A DNA stretch of 50,632 nucleotides from Pelosinus sp. (lineage in GTDB: Bacteria > Bacillota > Negativicutes > Propionisporales > Propionisporaceae), in assembly GCA_021372375.1 (NCBI GenBank), contig JAJFUN010000118.1, positions 1 to 50,632 of the forward strand, given 5' to 3'. Every line of letters begins with the position of its first letter. Position 1 is the first letter of the stretch. A model generated the notes under the pieces. The model searched no databases. It saw only the letters and a program-made list of their open reading frames with translations, and had not been told where the DNA came from. Of the stretch, positions 48,651-50,632 are shown piece after piece. The translations under genes were made by a program, and so were the position numbers.

Positions 48651-48670
48651 ATCTGAAAGGACTTGATTGT

Positions 48671-49612
48671 ATGGAGAAAGATGCGAAAATTTATGTAGCC
48701 GGGCATCGAGGCATGGTAGGCTCGGCAATTGTTCGATGCTTAAAGAAGAGTGGTTACACAAATATAATTGAAAAAACATCAAAAGAACTTGATTTAAGAA
48801 GACAGGCTGCGGTTGAAGATTTTTTTGCCAAAGAAAGACCGGATTATGTATTTTTAGCAGCTGCTAAAGTTGGCGGGATAATGGCAAATTCGACGGCGCT
48901 GGCTGATTTTATGTATGATAACATGATTCTGGAGATGAATGTGATTAAAGCAGCTTTTGTAAACAAAGTAAAGAAATTAATGTTTCTTGGTAGTTCGTGT
49001 ATTTATCCGCGTCTGGCGCCACAGCCCATGCCGGAAAGCTGCCTCTTGACAAGTTCCCTAGAGCAGACCAACGAAGCATATGCATTAGCCAAGATTGCCG
49101 GACTTAAATATTGTGAATACTTAAATAAGCAGTATGGGACAGATTATATTAGTGTAATGCCGACAAATCTTTATGGCCCGAATGATAACTATCATCCGGA
49201 GCATTCGCATGTATTGCCAGCCTTGATCCGCAAATTCCATGAAGCGAAAGTAAACGGCTCAGCAGAAGTTGTAGTATGGGGAACAGGGAGGCCGCTCCGC
49301 GAATTTTTATATGTAGATGATTTAGCTGATGCCTGCGTATTCTTAATGAACAATTACAGCGGCAATGAAACCGTAAATCTTGGTACCGGCAAGGAACTAT
49401 CGATAAAAGAACTTGCTGAAACTGTTAAGAAAGTAATTGGCTTTGCAGGCAAGCTGGTATTTGATACGACGAAACCAGATGGAACGCCGAGAAAACTGCT
49501 GGATGTAAGTAAACTTACAAAGCTAGGCTGGCAGTATAAAACGGAGCTTGAAGATGGTATCAAATTGGCTTATGATGATTTCTTGCATTCAGCAGTAAGA
49601 GTAGAAAGATAA
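48671..49612 (+). CDS. fcl: GDP-L-fucose synthase
   Basis: 313-aa SDR with epimerase and reductase activity that turns GDP-4-keto-6-deoxymannose into GDP-L-fucose. [20 protein letters not shown] is the NADP site, [17 protein letters not shown] the Ser/Cys catalytic region, and [20 protein letters not shown] the YxxxK pair. [20 protein letters not shown] is diagnostic of Fcl/WcaG. ATG 48671 follows GAAAGGAC. With gmd and manC it makes a complete GDP-L-fucose module in this segment. Confidence 0.96.
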   Translation: MEKDAKIYVAGHRGMVGSAIVRCLKKSGYTNIIEKTSKELDLRRQAAVEDFFAKERPDYVFLAAAKVGGIMANSTALADFMYDNMILEMNVIKAAFVNKVKKLMFLGSSCIYPRLAPQPMPESCLLTSSLEQTNEAYALAKIAGLKYCEYLNKQYGTDYISVMPTNLYGPNDNYHPEHSHVLPALIRKFHEAKVNGSAEVVVWGTGRPLREFLYVDDLADACVFLMNNYSGNETVNLGTGKELSIKELAETVKKVIGFAGKLVFDTTKPDGTPRKLLDVSKLTKLGWQYKTELEDGIKLAYDDFLHSAVRVER

Positions 49613-49685
49613 TCACGGAATATGGGAGGCCAGGTTCTTAGTTTCGGTGGCTCTTGGCTCGTTTATTTTATTTTTGGAATATTGC

Positions 49686-49694
49686 TGGTATAAT
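49686..49694 (+). promoter_or_regulatory. Extended -10 promoter for manC
   Basis: TGGTATAAT is a TGnTATAAT extended -10 element, 30 nt upstream of the manC ATG. No good -35 hexamer stands 17 nt upstream, which is tolerated by extended -10 promoters. The stretch just before it (49640-49660) includes GGTGGCTCTTGGCTC, related to the low-complexity repeat. Confidence 0.5.
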
Positions 49695-49724
49695 AAAGAC
49701 AGAGCATTAGTAAAGAGGTGTCCT

Positions 49725-50632
49725 ATGAAAATAATTATCCTTGCCGGCGGCGGCGGCACACGGTTGTTTCCATTATCGCGAAGCTGCTTTCCCAAGCAGT
49801 TTATGAAGGTTGAATCAGAGCTTTCGCTCCTGGCAATGACAGTAAAAAGATTTTTGAAGCTGGTTAAGCCTGCTGATATTGTTATTGTAACGAATAAGGA
49901 GTATTTTTATCATGTAAAATCAGATTTGGCTGTCTGTGGCGCCGAGGATGCTAATATTTTATTAGAGCCTGCAGCTCGCAATACCGCGCCGGCCATTGCG
50001 CTTGCAGCTCGTTTTTGCTTAGATAAATTGGGGGCCACAGCAGAGGAAGTAATGTTTGTTTCTACTTCTGATCATATTATTCGGCCCACTGAGGTATTTA
50101 CTAAATTCGTTGAACAAGCAGCAACCATGGCAACTGCCGAAAAAATAGTAACACTGGGTATAAAACCGGATAAGCCGGAAACAGGCTATGGCTATATTCA
50201 GGCAGGCGAACCTTTTGCAGGAGGATTTGTCGTGGAATCATTCCGAGAAAAGCCGGATTTGGCTACAGCCCAGCAGTATGTAGCAAGCGGCAATTATTAT
50301 TGGAATTCAGGCATGTTTGCCTTTTCTATTAAGTGTATATTAGAGGAACTAGAAAAGTATCAGCCTGATATTTATGCCTTAACGGCAGATTCCTTTGAAA
50401 ACATGAATAATCAATTCAAAGATATGCCGAATATTTCGATTGATTATGCAGTTGCCGAAAAGTCTAAGCGAGTTGTGACTGTGCCGCTTACAACCTATTG
50501 GAATGATGTAGGCTCGTGGGATGCACTCTATGATGTCATGGGCAAAGATGATCAAGGCAATGCCATAAAAGGTGATTGTATTACCTTAGATTGCAGTAAT
50601 ACTTTGATGATTGGTCGAGCACGGCTGCTGGC
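49725..50632 (+). CDS. manC: Mannose-1-phosphate guanylyltransferase (5' part, continues beyond the window)
   Basis: 302 codons are visible before the window ends, with no stop. IIILAGGGGTRLFPLSRSCF and PKQFMKVESELSLLAMTVKR carry the GTP site; EPAARNTAPAIALAARF, FVSTSDHIIRPTEVF, KPDKPETGYGYIQAG and GNYYWNSGMFAFSI are ManC/AlgA signatures. The decayed copy at 46410 shows that a C-terminal isomerase (cupin) domain is likely to follow, so the enzyme is probably bifunctional. It supplies GDP-mannose to gmd. ATG 49725 follows AAAGAGGTG. Confidence 0.95.
   Translation, partial: MKIIILAGGGGTRLFPLSRSCFPKQFMKVESELSLLAMTVKRFLKLVKPADIVIVTNKEYFYHVKSDLAVCGAEDANILLEPAARNTAPAIALAARFCLDKLGATAEEVMFVSTSDHIIRPTEVFTKFVEQAATMATAEKIVTLGIKPDKPETGYGYIQAGEPFAGGFVVESFREKPDLATAQQYVASGNYYWNSGMFAFSIKCILEELEKYQPDIYALTADSFENMNNQFKDMPNISIDYAVAEKSKRVVTVPLTTYWNDVGSWDALYDVMGKDDQGNAIKGDCITLDCSNTLMIGRARLL

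Overview
The window looks like a surface-polysaccharide super-locus of a spore-forming, lipopolysaccharide-bearing diderm Firmicute, most likely a Negativicute of the Sporomusaceae type. The reasons are AT-rich DNA with Gram-positive-style ribosome binding sites and frequent TTG/GTG starts, combined with outer-membrane genes (OstA/LptD-like protein, ADP-heptose synthesis, GT9 heptosyltransferases, a Wza-type exporter). Two promoters also match the Firmicute sporulation/transition sigma factor SigH. The genus cannot be fixed from the sequence alone. Nearly all genes lie on the + strand.

Region by region. 1-204: a perfect REP-like palindrome and a SigH-type promoter. 205-9.7 kb: LPS core genes: OstA-like protein, split HldE (kinase and nucleotidyltransferase), a DUF6056-like membrane protein, two GT9 heptosyltransferases, a GT4 enzyme and a YibB/HtrL protein. 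This stretch is punctuated by four copies of a GC-rich palindromic repeat that bracket a DUF559 (Vsr-fold) nuclease gene. 9.7-17.9 kb: an alpha-1,2-fucosyltransferase-like GT11, a GT2, and a CDP-sugar operon (RfbF, RfbG, RfbH, an SDR and a YerE-like ThDP enzyme) that together predict a branched-chain 3,6-dideoxyhexose of the yersiniose type. 18.1-20.4 kb: a GtrB/GtrA lipid-linked sugar pair split by a nucleotidyltransferase/HI0074 cassette lying between 38-bp direct repeats. 20.5-29.1 kb: a small promoter-ORF-terminator unit, a second SigH promoter, then Wza-like exporter, Wzz-like protein, a PglF/CapD-like dehydratase, and a WbpA-WbpB-WbpD-WbpE pathway for UDP-GlcNAc(3NAc)A. 29.1-40 kb: Wzx flippase, methyltransferase, a fused double glycosyltransferase, a Wzy/ligase-like protein, further GT4s, two UDP-GlcNAc-2-epimerase paralogues and a PIG-L deacetylase. 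40.0-45.5 kb: an acyl module (LpxD-like acyltransferase with an apparent ATT start, acyl carrier protein, FabG-like SDR, KAS III), a GNAT, an aminotransferase and a PglC-like phosphoglycosyl transferase. 45.5-50.6 kb: VanZ-like protein, a small minus-strand gene, a decayed manC fragment and a possible rmlD relic, then gmd, fcl and the 5' part of an intact manC running off the end.

How the genes fit together. ManC, Gmd and Fcl would supply GDP-L-fucose for the GT11 enzyme about 38 kb away. The PglF-like dehydratase, the 43.7-kb aminotransferase and one acyltransferase would make a UDP-2,4-diamino-sugar that the PglC-like enzyme could load on undecaprenyl phosphate. The ACP/KAS III/SDR set would supply an unusual, probably hydroxyacyl, N-acyl group. 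WbpA/B/E/D plus one epimerase would give UDP-ManNAc(3NAc)A. Wzx, Wzy, Wzz and Wza homologues would flip, polymerise, size and export the polymer.

The most unusual features are the repeat/DUF559 association, the duplicated-junction insertion of the nucleotidyltransferase pair, the yersiniose-like pathway, the acyl module with a non-canonical start, and the manC duplication that flanks the GDP-fucose genes.
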